Positions 23,201-29,699 of a DNA stretch of 29,699 nucleotides are shown piece after piece (positions within the stretch are counted from its first letter, which is position 1; the number at the start of each line of letters is the position of its first letter). Under the pieces are notes generated by a model that saw only the letters and a list, made by a program, of their open reading frames with translations, ran no database searches and was not told where the DNA came from. Location: assembly GCA_001953115.1 (NCBI GenBank), contig LSSL01000640.1:1-29699 (forward strand). The letters run 5' to 3'. This DNA comes from Smittium mucronatum (lineage: Eukaryota > Kickxellomycota > Harpellomycetes > Harpellales > Legeriomycetaceae). The position numbers and the translations under genes were made by a program.

Positions 23201-23840
23201 GCTAAGGATTGAAAACGGTTTATCTAATGATAACTCTGTAAAATCATCATCCATAAACAATACCGAACCTGGTAACAACCATTCTGAAAGTATAGATTCA
23301 ATACCAATTGTCAAGTCGAAAAAGTTGAAAACCAAAATAATAGCTAAAACGGGGTTGGGAATCAGATCAAATTATCAAAGCGCATCTGCAGCAAAATTAG
23401 ACGGATATAAATCGCATGGACGAAATTTTGCAAAAGACGAGGGAGTTGAGCTTCCTTTTGATGACTGGCTACATTTAGTGAATGGATCCTGCGCGTATAC
23501 ATACGAATTGGGGGTCGACGTGGCGAATAACTACCTAAGCCTAGCAAAGAAATATTCTAGTAACAGATCAAGGTCACTAGTTGGTGACATAAGTGTTGAG
23601 ATTGAGTATAAGGAGTTCCACTCATTAGACAATCTGTATGAGCCAGATACAGAGGAAATAATGCAGCACAAAATAACCAAAAATGAGTTGGATGATTTCA
23701 GTATGACGGGCATGATATCACAACTAAGACAGAGTTACTCTAATTTTGGAGTTTATAATTTTGATGGCGCTCTAGAGCTAGAAAAAAAAATTTATTCACT
23801 AGAAAACGATTTGATATCGATTGAAACTTTACTAAAATAA
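20274..23840 (+). CDS. Tea4/Bud14-like SH3 polarity protein, PP1-binding
   Basis: A 1188-aa intronless gene. Residues about 111-163 form an SH3 domain (SIYDSNSSQ..., DWWLVEV, GYLQVDNIE). It is followed directly by ETAFERLARINVYRN, the extension typical of the fungal Tea4/Bud14 family (usually ETPYERLARLN.HRN). At 212-217 lies KKSVTF, a classical RVxF-type docking motif for protein phosphatase 1, and then an acidic stretch (about 228-240). Proteins of this family bring PP1 to cell tips or the bud cortex and link microtubule ends to formins and polarity, so a cortical or cell-end role is inferred. The rest is largely disordered and Ser/Asn/Asp-rich, with a more structured segment about 385-495, basic patches about 941-970 and 1014-1025, and an unrecognised conserved-looking C-terminus (about 1060-1188) ending in a probable coiled coil. 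The ATG at 20,274 is chosen because it opens the frame; a second ATG lies six codons on. Confidence 0.8.
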   Translation: MKKSQKMELNHIGNNLDSIQIYSSKLRGSTQNNFSSCESDNSLSIASPSNTIDSIDPKQQVKPMNTKDIYKKPNDSSYPIDSLDPYQQEIQDRIFETELLESLQHLDLSKNYSIYDSNSSQSGQVSVKRNDALNILNDQDSDWWLVEVQRTQDIGYLQVDNIETAFERLARINVYRNLKTTTIALPHINSDQPQENQIDSTALSNGSSLTRKKSVTFSSDVSTKLIDREEESDTEFDDSEFISKIQRYKSDDLGFKEYLLNTNSDSSAIDPKISEDWASSVIERSFLYAFGEDFKPHEVSVENNSKSLTNSDLCSENTNSQIPNSLPSLDYASEESDSDLPFDLDQYYCSDLSKDGLSLSESLDSSTINSSSSIMDTFTPAIIHPSKTSLDSNQISLLAIFFNSNNDYICKCKSSYNLNEGLISVVDNISHQFSQLNYSGDKMYELKLNINYIHASLDSCSANIKINFLQLTQNSALYQNFTLEWLLTNLKKQNYDFYSNDSLCCSTDAVEDSKSSLIPIHTEKSFNNFNNLVFHIYTFKSQGSEVSLNSQCLTPTSIDMKSHLCPNPHSLSIEYKNEGTFPIFSGYKASLNGSSTKTAHNYIDDKLRNMGLIERLNYPASSSAGNNQQLSVDPFILSFSNIAINGSLCSMVSDIDGFGNLTPILDSIDSSGLSLSNLNSMSQSEEKNYYDSIDIFDEFENSNLEIYSSSKSDFKNSCVFKIETSPFPNPTAYLSRKVEVKNSFYNKSLDRAELKDVEHKISAQNLEYLKSKVIEEPKISSLISLTKPTHVGNTWNTTMTINLHSGSSDSLVPCSKSSSLRSDTSLASLAESTFGSTDTACDEIYNANTSLELDEKLTRGDYVPENKEVSGTQTKTSSQISGLQTRKLKISSFGKTQGNMGLALKCGNIQNHNKNVSINSTGIFNGSPVFNSSNRDACKHKIKLGNNGTKRPLKKRISLMILSQPKIKSGNSIPNMLRIENGLSNDNSVKSSSINNTEPGNNHSESIDSIPIVKSKKLKTKIIAKTGLGIRSNYQSASAAKLDGYKSHGRNFAKDEGVELPFDDWLHLVNGSCAYTYELGVDVANNYLSLAKKYSSNRSRSLVGDISVEIEYKEFHSLDNLYEPDTEEIMQHKITKNELDDFSMTGMISQLRQSYSNFGVYNFDGALELEKKIYSLENDLISIETLLK

Positions 23841-24104
23841 CATAGAAAGACTTTCCCTTTATGTAAATTTAATTTTTGAAGAAAAAAAATATATATAAAA
23901 AACAGATGATGTTTTGTGATTTGATTAATAATGAATAATAGAGAATCAATCTGTTGGGTTCTCAACATCTCGCTGTTTTTTCTTGTCGACGCAGTATTTC
24001 AACCTGACTTTATCGAGATTCTCTCGAGTTTCACTAATTCGTTTGATATTGAAGTTTACTTATAAATATGTATCAAATAAAAGTATATGATAAGGGAAGT
24101 ATGG
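23841..24104. other. Convergent 3' intergenic region
   Basis: It lies between the stops of two genes that face each other. The plus strand carries AATAAA at about 24,075, some 235 bp after the upstream gene's stop. No closer canonical signal follows the 20,274-23,840 gene, though A-rich ATATAAAA sequence occurs about 50 bp after its stop. Confidence 0.45.
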
Positions 24105-24447
24105 TTACTTTATTTTTAGACAATTTATCATTTTCTTTTTTGAATCTCTACACGTCCATAAACCAGTGATGGTCTTATCTTTGCTGCAATCAACGAATTC
24201 TAGAATTTGATAATAAACTTGTAGAATTAAATCTGTGTTCAAACCAGCCTCAGTGATAAAAAGTTCAACATGGATATTGAGATGATTACGAATAAACGAA
24301 ATAAAATAATGATATAATTGCTCTAGAAAAGTAAAGTATACCTCTGACATAAGGACCACACAAATTAATGATGTATTTTCTTTGCAAGTCTTTCACCTCC
24401 TCCTCTTGGCGCCTTGTGAGAACCATCATTCCCTTTGAAGACTCCAT
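24105..24447 (-). CDS. Small two-exon gene, unknown function
   Basis: Exon 1 (24,447-24,342) starts at an ATG and reads MESSKGMMVLTRRQEEEVKDL..., ending ...CGPYVR plus one base before GTATAC. I favour an acceptor ACACAG at 24,233, which leaves a 109-nt intron and a second exon 24,232-24,105. The joined protein is 77 aa, continuing DLILQVYYQILEFVDCS...KKKMINCLKIK. A second acceptor (CTAG at 24,323) keeps the same frame and would give 107 aa with a 19-nt intron, which is too short for normal splicing. Retaining the stretch between the acceptors would add EQLYHYF...AGLNT. The product is small, charged at its N-terminus and lacks a signal or membrane segment. I do not recognise the family. The gene is convergent with the SH3 gene and divergent from fumarase. 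Confidence 0.5.
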
Positions 24448-24594
24448 TTCGAAAGGCCCAGATTACTCGTATAAAATTGGGTATAGAAAATTAATGTTTG
24501 GGTTAAGAATATAAAACTAATTAATGTTTGTGTGCTTAGTGTGATGGATTAGACTCACTTTCACTAAATAAGATTTCTGATTTCCGCACTATCC

Positions 24595-24709
24595 GCACTT
24601 ATCCAATTGGCGTTATCAAATTTCCTTTCGCCCTATTCGCACTTATCCAATTGGCGTTAGCAAATCTCCTTTCGCCCTATTCGCACTTATCCAATTGGCG
24701 TTTGCAAAT
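24595..24709 (+). repeat. 44-bp tandem repeat, 2.6 copies
   Basis: Units start at 24,595, 24,639 and 24,683 (the last is partial). Each has GCACTTATCCAATTGGCGTT followed by A/T-rich CAAAT-like sequence and, in the full units, CCTTTCGCCCTATTC. CCAATTGG is a palindrome containing CCAAT on both strands, as bound by CCAAT-binding (Hap/NF-Y) complexes in fungi, and TTATC is a GATA-type half. A shorter CCGCACT fragment just upstream (from about 24,584) may be a further remnant. The repeat lies about 420-535 bp upstream of the fumarase ATG and about 150 bp upstream of the small minus-strand gene. A role as a shared enhancer is inferred. Confidence 0.85.
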
Positions 24710-25015
24710 AATCAAAAATCAAGTTAATCGTTTTTATGCGCTGATATCCCATGCATTCTGTATAATCTTTGCGATTGGGCTGATCTCAGTGCTGATCTAC
24801 ACATGATAATTGGATAATAGTCAGGTCCTAGCTGACCAATTGATAGCTTTTGATCATTGACATGCCAATTACGAGAATATAGCTCAAAGCTGAGCTAATT
24901 AAAAACCAAAACCCCATATGGTGAGCTGATAATTGAATGTTTTGAGATAAAGGCAATTTAATAGAAATATTGATTCGGGACTCTAGATCTCGATAAAAAT
25001 GTGATTAGAGGGTGC

Positions 25016-25025
25016 TATATAAATA
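25016..25025 (+). promoter_or_regulatory. TATA box of fumarase (TATATAAATA)
   Basis: A consensus TATA element 105 bp upstream of the ATG at 25,130, with no intervening ATG. It supports transcription starting upstream of the short first exon, so that the presequence is included. Confidence 0.65.
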
Positions 25026-25129
25026 CCTCCTAAGGGCTCTTCATCTGACCCATTGTACCTAATTTGACGCTATACTACTAGTTTGCTTTTAGGAGCTTCA
25101 TATATTGTGAGCTTGTTGTACTACTCCAG

Positions 25130-26738
25130 ATGAACAGACTATTCTCTATTTCTAGAATCTCAAAGGTATTTTTCTCTCTTGATGTTCCAAATCCTTGTCT
25201 TATTTGCTTTTATCTTTGTATTTTACAAAGAATTTAAATGAGGATACTTGATAATTTACTTCCATTAGGGCTCTCTAAGAAGCATCAAGTCTCAGCAGAT
25301 TTCCAGATTCAGCGTTTTCACAATGTCCATGGATTCAGGTTTCCGTGTTGAGCGTGACACTATGGGTGAGCTCCAAGTTCCCGCTGATAAATACTGGGGT
25401 TGCCAAACTCAAAGATCTCTTCAAAACTTTAAGATCGCCAATAAAACCGATAAAATGCCTATTGCCGTTATCCACGCCATGGGTACTTTGAAAAAAGCCG
25501 CTGCTATTGTCAACACTGAATTCGGACTCGAACCCAAGAAGTCTGAAGCCATCCAACAGGCTTGTCAAGAGGTTATTGATGGAAAGCTCGATTCCAGTTT
25601 CCCTCTTGTTGTCTGGCAGACCGGTTCCGGAACCCAAACCAACATGAACTGTAACGAAGTTATTTCCAACCGTGCTATCGAAATCCTCGGTGGAGTTATG
25701 GGCTCCAAAAAGCCCGTTCATCCTAACGATGATGTTAACAAGTCTCAGTCCTCAAATGACACTTTTCCTACTGCCATGCACATCTCTGCTACCCTCCAGA
25801 TTAAAAACAACTTGATCCCAGCTCTTGAGAAACTGGCTGATTCCTTTGAAGTTAAAGTCAAAGCATTCAGCGATATCATTAAAATCGGAAGAACTCATTT
25901 GCAAGATGCTACTCCTTTGACTCTTGGTCAGGAGTTTTCCGGATATCACCATATGGTCAAAATGTCCATCGAAAGAATTAAGTCTGTCATCCCAAGACTT
26001 TCCCAACTCGCTCTTGGGGGTACTGCTGTAGGAACTGGTCTAAACACTTACAAGACTTTTGATGTTAAAGTAGCTGACCAGATTTCCAAACTCACTAACC
26101 ACGAGTTCGTCACTGCTCCAAACAAATTTGAAGCTCTTGCATCAAATGATTCGCTTGTTGAAGCCAGTGGAATGCTCAACGCTGTCGCCACTTCTTTGTT
26201 TAAGATTGCTAGTGATATTCGTCTTTTGGGATCAGGCCCCCGTTGTGGTCTTGGTGAGTTGAGCTTGCCTGAAAATGAACCTGGATCTTCTATTATGCCC
26301 GGTAAAGTTAACCCCACTCAATGCGAAGCCATGACTATGGTTTGCGCCCAATGTATCGGCAACCACACTGCTGTAACCATCGGTGGAATGAACGGTCATT
26401 TTGAACTAAACGTTTTCAAGCCACTAATAATTTACAATGTATTGCACTCTATTGAACTTCTCTCTGATGCTTGTAACTCATTCAGAGTTAACTGCGTCGA
26501 TGGAATTGAACCTAATCTTCCCCGCATCAACACTCTTTTGAACGAGAGTCTAATGCTTGTTACTGCTCTAAACCCATACATTGGTTATGACAACGCCGCC
26601 AAATGTGCTAAAAATGCTCACAAGAAAGGCATCACCCTTAAACAATCAGCTATTGATATGGGACTCCTAACCAGCGAACAATTTGACCAGTATGTCAAAC
26701 CAGAGAACATGGTCGGTCCTTCTGAGTACAAGAAATAA
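25130..26738 (+). CDS. FUM1: Class II fumarate hydratase, mitochondrial and cytosolic
   Basis: Catalyses reversible hydration of fumarate to malate in the TCA cycle. Exon 1 (25,130-25,165, 12 codons) joins in phase 0 to exon 2 (25,269-26,738), giving 501 aa, the usual size for a mitochondrial precursor. The first 30 residues ([30 protein letters not shown]) are rich in Arg, Lys and Ser and have no acidic residue, typical of a mitochondrial presequence. The catalytic core is complete. In long-form numbering, [11 protein letters not shown] lies at 129-139, [14 protein letters not shown] at 163-176, [11 protein letters not shown] at 219-229 with the conserved His at 222, and the family signature [11 protein letters not shown] at 351-361. 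A second ATG at 25,323, with A at -3, would give a 471-aa cytosolic enzyme, so one gene could serve both compartments, as known for fungal fumarases. It is richer in C-ending codons than its neighbours, consistent with high expression. The symbol follows the yeast name. Confidence 0.95.
25166..25268 (+). other. Intron in the fumarase presequence
   Basis: A 103-nt GTATTT...ATTAG intron. Removing it joins AAG to GGC in phase and creates a basic mitochondrial leader that is otherwise interrupted by stops. An ATG inside the intron (about 25,239) opens a frame different from fumarase, so unspliced RNA would not give the full leader. Confidence 0.85.
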
Positions 26739-26778
26739 TTTTCTAAATTTTATGTTTTACTAAAAAAAAATTATTGTT

Positions 26779-26784
26779 AATAAA
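26779..26784 (+). terminator. Poly(A) signal AATAAA of fumarase
   Basis: A canonical AATAAA 41 bp after the fumarase stop codon and within the 104-bp gap to the convergent AAA+ gene. Confidence 0.6.
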
Positions 26785-26838
26785 GTCTAGTGATGTAGGA
26801 GTTTTAATTCCCAACTGCGTTCAAAAATATGCTCTTGG

Positions 26839-26844
26839 TTTATT
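26839..26844 (-). terminator. Poly(A) signal overlapping the ATPase stop
   Basis: On the minus strand the last codons read AAT TAA followed by TAAA, so an AATAAA hexamer overlaps the stop codon by two bases. Cleavage 10-30 nt later would leave a very short 3' UTR. The two convergent mRNAs could overlap. Confidence 0.45.
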
Positions 26845-29200
26845 AATTCATTTTATTTAAACTTTTTTCAAAATGTCTCATTTCTAGTGAAAAGGCTCTT
26901 TTGGACTCTCTTATGGCTTCGTAAGATGCATCTCTAGAAAAAAATATATTCAAAAAGATTATATTTCAAATTTTTTATAAAAGCCAAGTTTGTTTTACCT
27001 GAAAAGCTTGCATATCTGGCTGCCGGAGTAACCGTCCGTCATTTTGGAAATGTACTCCAAATCAATATTGGGCGATCTGGCTACTTTTGAAATTAGCAGG
27101 TTTAATATTTGTAATCGGTCATTTTGATCAGGCAAACTGATTTCAACTTGGCGGTCGAACCGACCAGGCCGAGTTAAAGCGGCATCAACCTGCTCGAATT
27201 TGTTTGTGGTGGCGATAACTATCGGAGCTTCATTCGTATCTAGATTATAGTTATTCCCGACTCCATCTAGCTCATTGAGTAAAGAAGAGAGAACTCTGCT
27301 TTCAGCGGTGTTTTCAAGCTGCCCATTTTCGGTATCGCTGCGGTTGATAGAGACGGACTCGATGTTATCGATTATTATTATGGAATTCCTAGCATTTTCA
27401 AACAAGTTTCTGATGAATTTTTCCGATTGGCCCCAGAACTCAGAGTAGAGGTGGGACAAATCCAGTACAATAACCTTTCGGTTCAATAATGAGCTGCATA
27501 TCTTGGCAAGCAGAGATTTGCCGCATCCAGACGGTCCATACAGTAGCAGGCCTCTAGGGACGTCGATTCCATTAATGAGATTTGTGGCATTGTTGGTATA
27601 ATCTGATTCCAAGGGAATGGATGACTCTTTGATGTTATTTAAATTAAGGGAATTGGAAAAGCTGGGCTTGTTTAGTATATCTATCCACACTTGTAAATTT
27701 TTTATGACAGCTGGGTAACCACCGAAATCAGACCAGCTGTAATCATAACTAACAACATTAAATTGACCGAGTTCAGCTGGTTTTGAAAATTTCAGGTATT
27801 CATCGACCATGGAAATAATTCGAGAGTTTGAGATATCTGAATATTCTTTGTTCTCCTGACCATTTTCTCTGTATTAAAAAAAAATATATCGTTTTGAACC
27901 GTAAAAGATTATTTTTGGAAAGGATATAGAGTGAATGAAATTTTTACAAAAAAAAAAAAGAAAAAAAAAAGATAATTTACAATCTTGGGACGCGAGAAAA
28001 GAGAGAAATTAAACTTTCAACAGATACGTTATCCATACTTTCGCTTGAAAAAAATATCTTTGACAAAACCACCTTGTTTAAAAGAGAAATATCAGAAGCA
28101 TTGTACCCCATACTGTTCTAATTAAATGGAGTTTAATAGAAAAGTTAATTTCAAAAAGAATATATAGTGGTTAATATATAGAGCAACCTTTGCTATATGA
28201 AGGGAAATTTGATGAGAATCAATTTTTTGATTTGTTTGAAAATATTTTTTCATAAAGAAAAGGCATAGTTGGAAACGATCATTGAAATCAAAACTGACGT
28301 TTATTTTGGTTTCAAAATAGTGCTGGATAAGAGGAGAAGAGTTAAGAGTATTCGACATAAGACCCACGACAATTATTCCAGCATCCAAGAGATTATCTAC
28401 CCATTGAGATATCATTTTAAAAGTTTCGTCTGATAAAAGTTCCAAATCATCGAGAGCGATGACCTTATGGGAGATTGTTTGATCTTTAGGGATATTAGAG
28501 GAATCCAAGTTAAAATTATCTGAAATATTGGAAATTTGGTATTTATTTAGACGGAATAAGTGCTTATATAATTCAAGCGTCTGAGCTAAATTTTCTTGTG
28601 ATAAAAGAAGAAGGCTCGATAATTGTATCCGATAACTTTCTAACTTTGAAATCCTTGACGCCTCTCTTAAATAAAAACAAATCAAATCAGACAGTTTATA
28701 AACGAAGAGAATTTAAAAATAGGGATGAGTATAATTTTAGAAAAAGTGGATACCTTAAAACAAAAGATTTCCCACTTTTAGGATTACCCAGAATTAGAAT
28801 CTTTTGTGGAGGTTTGAGGACAGAAGATGGGTTCGAGCTTTGGCAAAATATATTAAGCTCTAGAAAGAATAATGAAACTATAAGAAGATATTCTAGAAAA
28901 TGGTATAAAGATAATTTTACCTAAAATTTCAGATAACTCATTTACACAATCATTTAGAATAGGAGCCTCATTATTCAGAGGAAAATTGGTATTATAAGGA
29001 ATGATTTCGTGCTGAAATCCGGTTCCTGGAACTTTTATAGGTAAATCGTAGCCTCCGACGACAAATACCTGTGAATCGGCCTTTGCTTTTTTTTGCCTTC
29101 GGTATGAACGTTGAAAGTCGATGTAGGGCACTTGTTTATCGGGACAAGCTATTTGATTAATGAAATAATCTTTTAATTGATCAGCACAGAATGGAAGCAT
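26843..29200 (-). CDS. Double AAA+ ATPase, PEX1/PEX6-like peroxin
   Basis: Six exons assembled from phase-consistent GT-AG joins: 29,200-28,921, 28,859-28,754, 28,665-28,188, 28,117-27,981, 27,868-26,999 and 26,933-26,843. They total 1962 nt, 653 aa. The first AAA domain (D1) has Walker A GNPKSGKS (118-125) and Walker B VIALDDLEL (from 197), the Asp-Asp form seen in PEX1 D1, and a small-domain helix NSMGYNASDISLL (289-301). D2 has the entry block WSDFGG, Walker A GPSGCGKS (445-452), GQSE (480-483), Walker B IIIIDN (497-502) with Asn instead of the catalytic Glu, ATTN (553-556), Arg-finger block RPGRFDR (567-573) and C-terminal RDASYEAIRESK...HFEKSL. PEX1 and PEX6 form the hexamer that pulls ubiquitinated PEX5 from the peroxisome membrane. 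D1 looks like PEX1, while GQSE and RPGRFD fit PEX6 or AFG2/NVL relatives as well, so I give no symbol. The region before D1 is only about 115 aa, far shorter than in known PEX1. The introns are 61, 88, 70, 112 and 65 nt. Confidence 0.75.
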
Positions 29201-29208
29201 ATTGGCAT
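29173..29208 (-). CDS. Overlapping upstream ORF of the ATPase gene
   Basis: An ATG 8 nt upstream of the chosen start (29,200) opens a different frame of 11 codons plus stop (MPICFHSVLIN), overlapping the first codons of the main frame. If the transcript starts at the TATA-directed site, ribosomes meet this ATG first, which could lower ATPase translation. Alternatively the true start lies upstream through an intron ending CTGAG near 29,213. Confidence 0.3.
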   Translation of the reverse strand: MPICFHSVLIN

Positions 29209-29699
29209 AAACTCAGAAAGTTCAAAATCGTATTGCCCTTTTTTTTTGGCTTTAAAATAAATGTGCTTTTTATAGCTGTTTAAATTATTAAGCTTTTTCA
29301 TTTGCTGGGTTCAGCACATTCCAAAAAATTCGCCAATTAATGTTAAGTACTACTGATGGAACGACTTAATTGGATATATCAAATATATTTCTAAAAGTTT
29401 GCTAGAGATTTATTGGATAAATTCTGCGTAAAAAAAATTATGGATTTTCAGCTATTTCCATTTAAATAAATCCTTTGAACAAATCATAAAATCTTTGGCT
29501 CAATCTTTATTTATTTATTTTTTTTACGATAATTTATGCTAAATTTTGGCTCAATCATAAATTCAATAATCCATTCAATTAAAACCAACTCTCTATTTTA
29601 ATAGGCGCTCAGAACAATTTCTGGGGTTATTTTCATCTTAGATATTATTTTTTTAATTTGAAACCAAGTAATCAATTTAAGGTATCAGCTATAAGTAAA
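29201..29699 (-). promoter_or_regulatory. Upstream region of the AAA+ ATPase gene
   Basis: No open frame of interest. An in-frame TGA lies just upstream of the chosen ATG. The rest is A/T-rich, with an ATTT run near 29,507-29,525. No further exon encoding an N-terminal domain was found, though the window ends here. Confidence 0.5.
29266..29274 (-). promoter_or_regulatory. TATA box of the ATPase gene (TATAAAAAG)
   Basis: TATAAAAAG on the minus strand, about 66 bp upstream of the ATG at 29,200. It supports the short N-terminus, because transcription beginning about 30 bp downstream would leave a leader of only about 35 nt. Confidence 0.5.

Larger units (their letters stand above)
24448..25129. 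promoter_or_regulatory. Divergent promoter region, small gene and fumarase
   Basis: It separates two genes transcribed away from each other. It holds the 44-bp tandem repeat (24,595-24,709) and, near its right end, the fumarase TATA box. Words such as GCTGATCT and CAATTGATAGC recur loosely between 24,770 and 24,900. No coding frame is supported. Confidence 0.55.

Noticed and set aside
28598..28924. Plus-strand frame of 108 codons
   Set aside because: It is the antisense shadow of exons 1-3 of the AAA+ gene, whose Walker A motif is read on the minus strand.

Overview
This window looks like a nuclear contig from a fungus, probably an early-diverging, very AT-rich lineage. That placement is an inference from gene content and composition. 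Three signs point that way. There are short spliceosomal introns (about 60-112 nt, GT...AG). There is a Tea4/Bud14-type SH3 protein, a fungal polarity factor family. There is a mitochondrial-type class II fumarase with a targeting presequence. I see no operons, Shine-Dalgarno spacing or CRISPR array, and no tRNA or rRNA.

Layout. Positions 1 to about 13,000 are a gene desert, roughly one fifth G+C by eye. It is full of A/T homopolymers and small tandem repeats, with a few abrupt pure G or C tracts. Its one recognisable protein trace is a badly broken Tc1/mariner (DDE_3)-type transposase near 5.6-6.3 kb. From about 13 to 18.3 kb the composition becomes less extreme. Here I see a purine-rich block, several short inverted repeats, a recurring AAATAAACC word, a degenerate 47-bp repeat and a clean 41-bp, four-copy repeat. 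I also see one possible tiny gene behind a TATA box. A G+C-richer stretch at 18.36-18.72 kb runs into a 538-base assembly gap (18,721-19,258) whose far edge is a run of 16 G.

The right-hand third is dense and ordinary eukaryotic gene space. (1) A 1188-aa intronless Ser/Asn-rich protein (20,274-23,840, +) has an SH3 domain and a PP1-docking motif and is Tea4/Bud14-like. (2) A small two-exon gene of unknown function lies at 24,105-24,447 (-). (3) Fumarase lies at 25,130-26,738 (+). I recovered a 12-codon first exon that supplies the mitochondrial presequence, giving 501 aa. (4) A six-exon double-AAA+ ATPase, PEX1/PEX6-like, lies at 26,843-29,200 (-). I assembled it by phase-consistent splicing into 653 aa. 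Several listed starts (TATA boxes at 25,016, 29,274 and 16,357) sit about 65-115 bp upstream of the first ATG, which supports them.

The genes do not form one pathway. Fumarase (TCA cycle), a peroxin-like ATPase (import-receptor recycling) and a cell-end/PP1 scaffold are unrelated housekeeping and polarity functions. They are arranged in convergent and divergent pairs. The items most worth a second look are the AAA+ protein with an Asn in place of the D2 catalytic Glu, the intron-split fumarase presequence, and the two half-conserved tandem repeats of 41 and 44 bp that share the word GTTATCAAA. I found no convincing new defence or mobile system.
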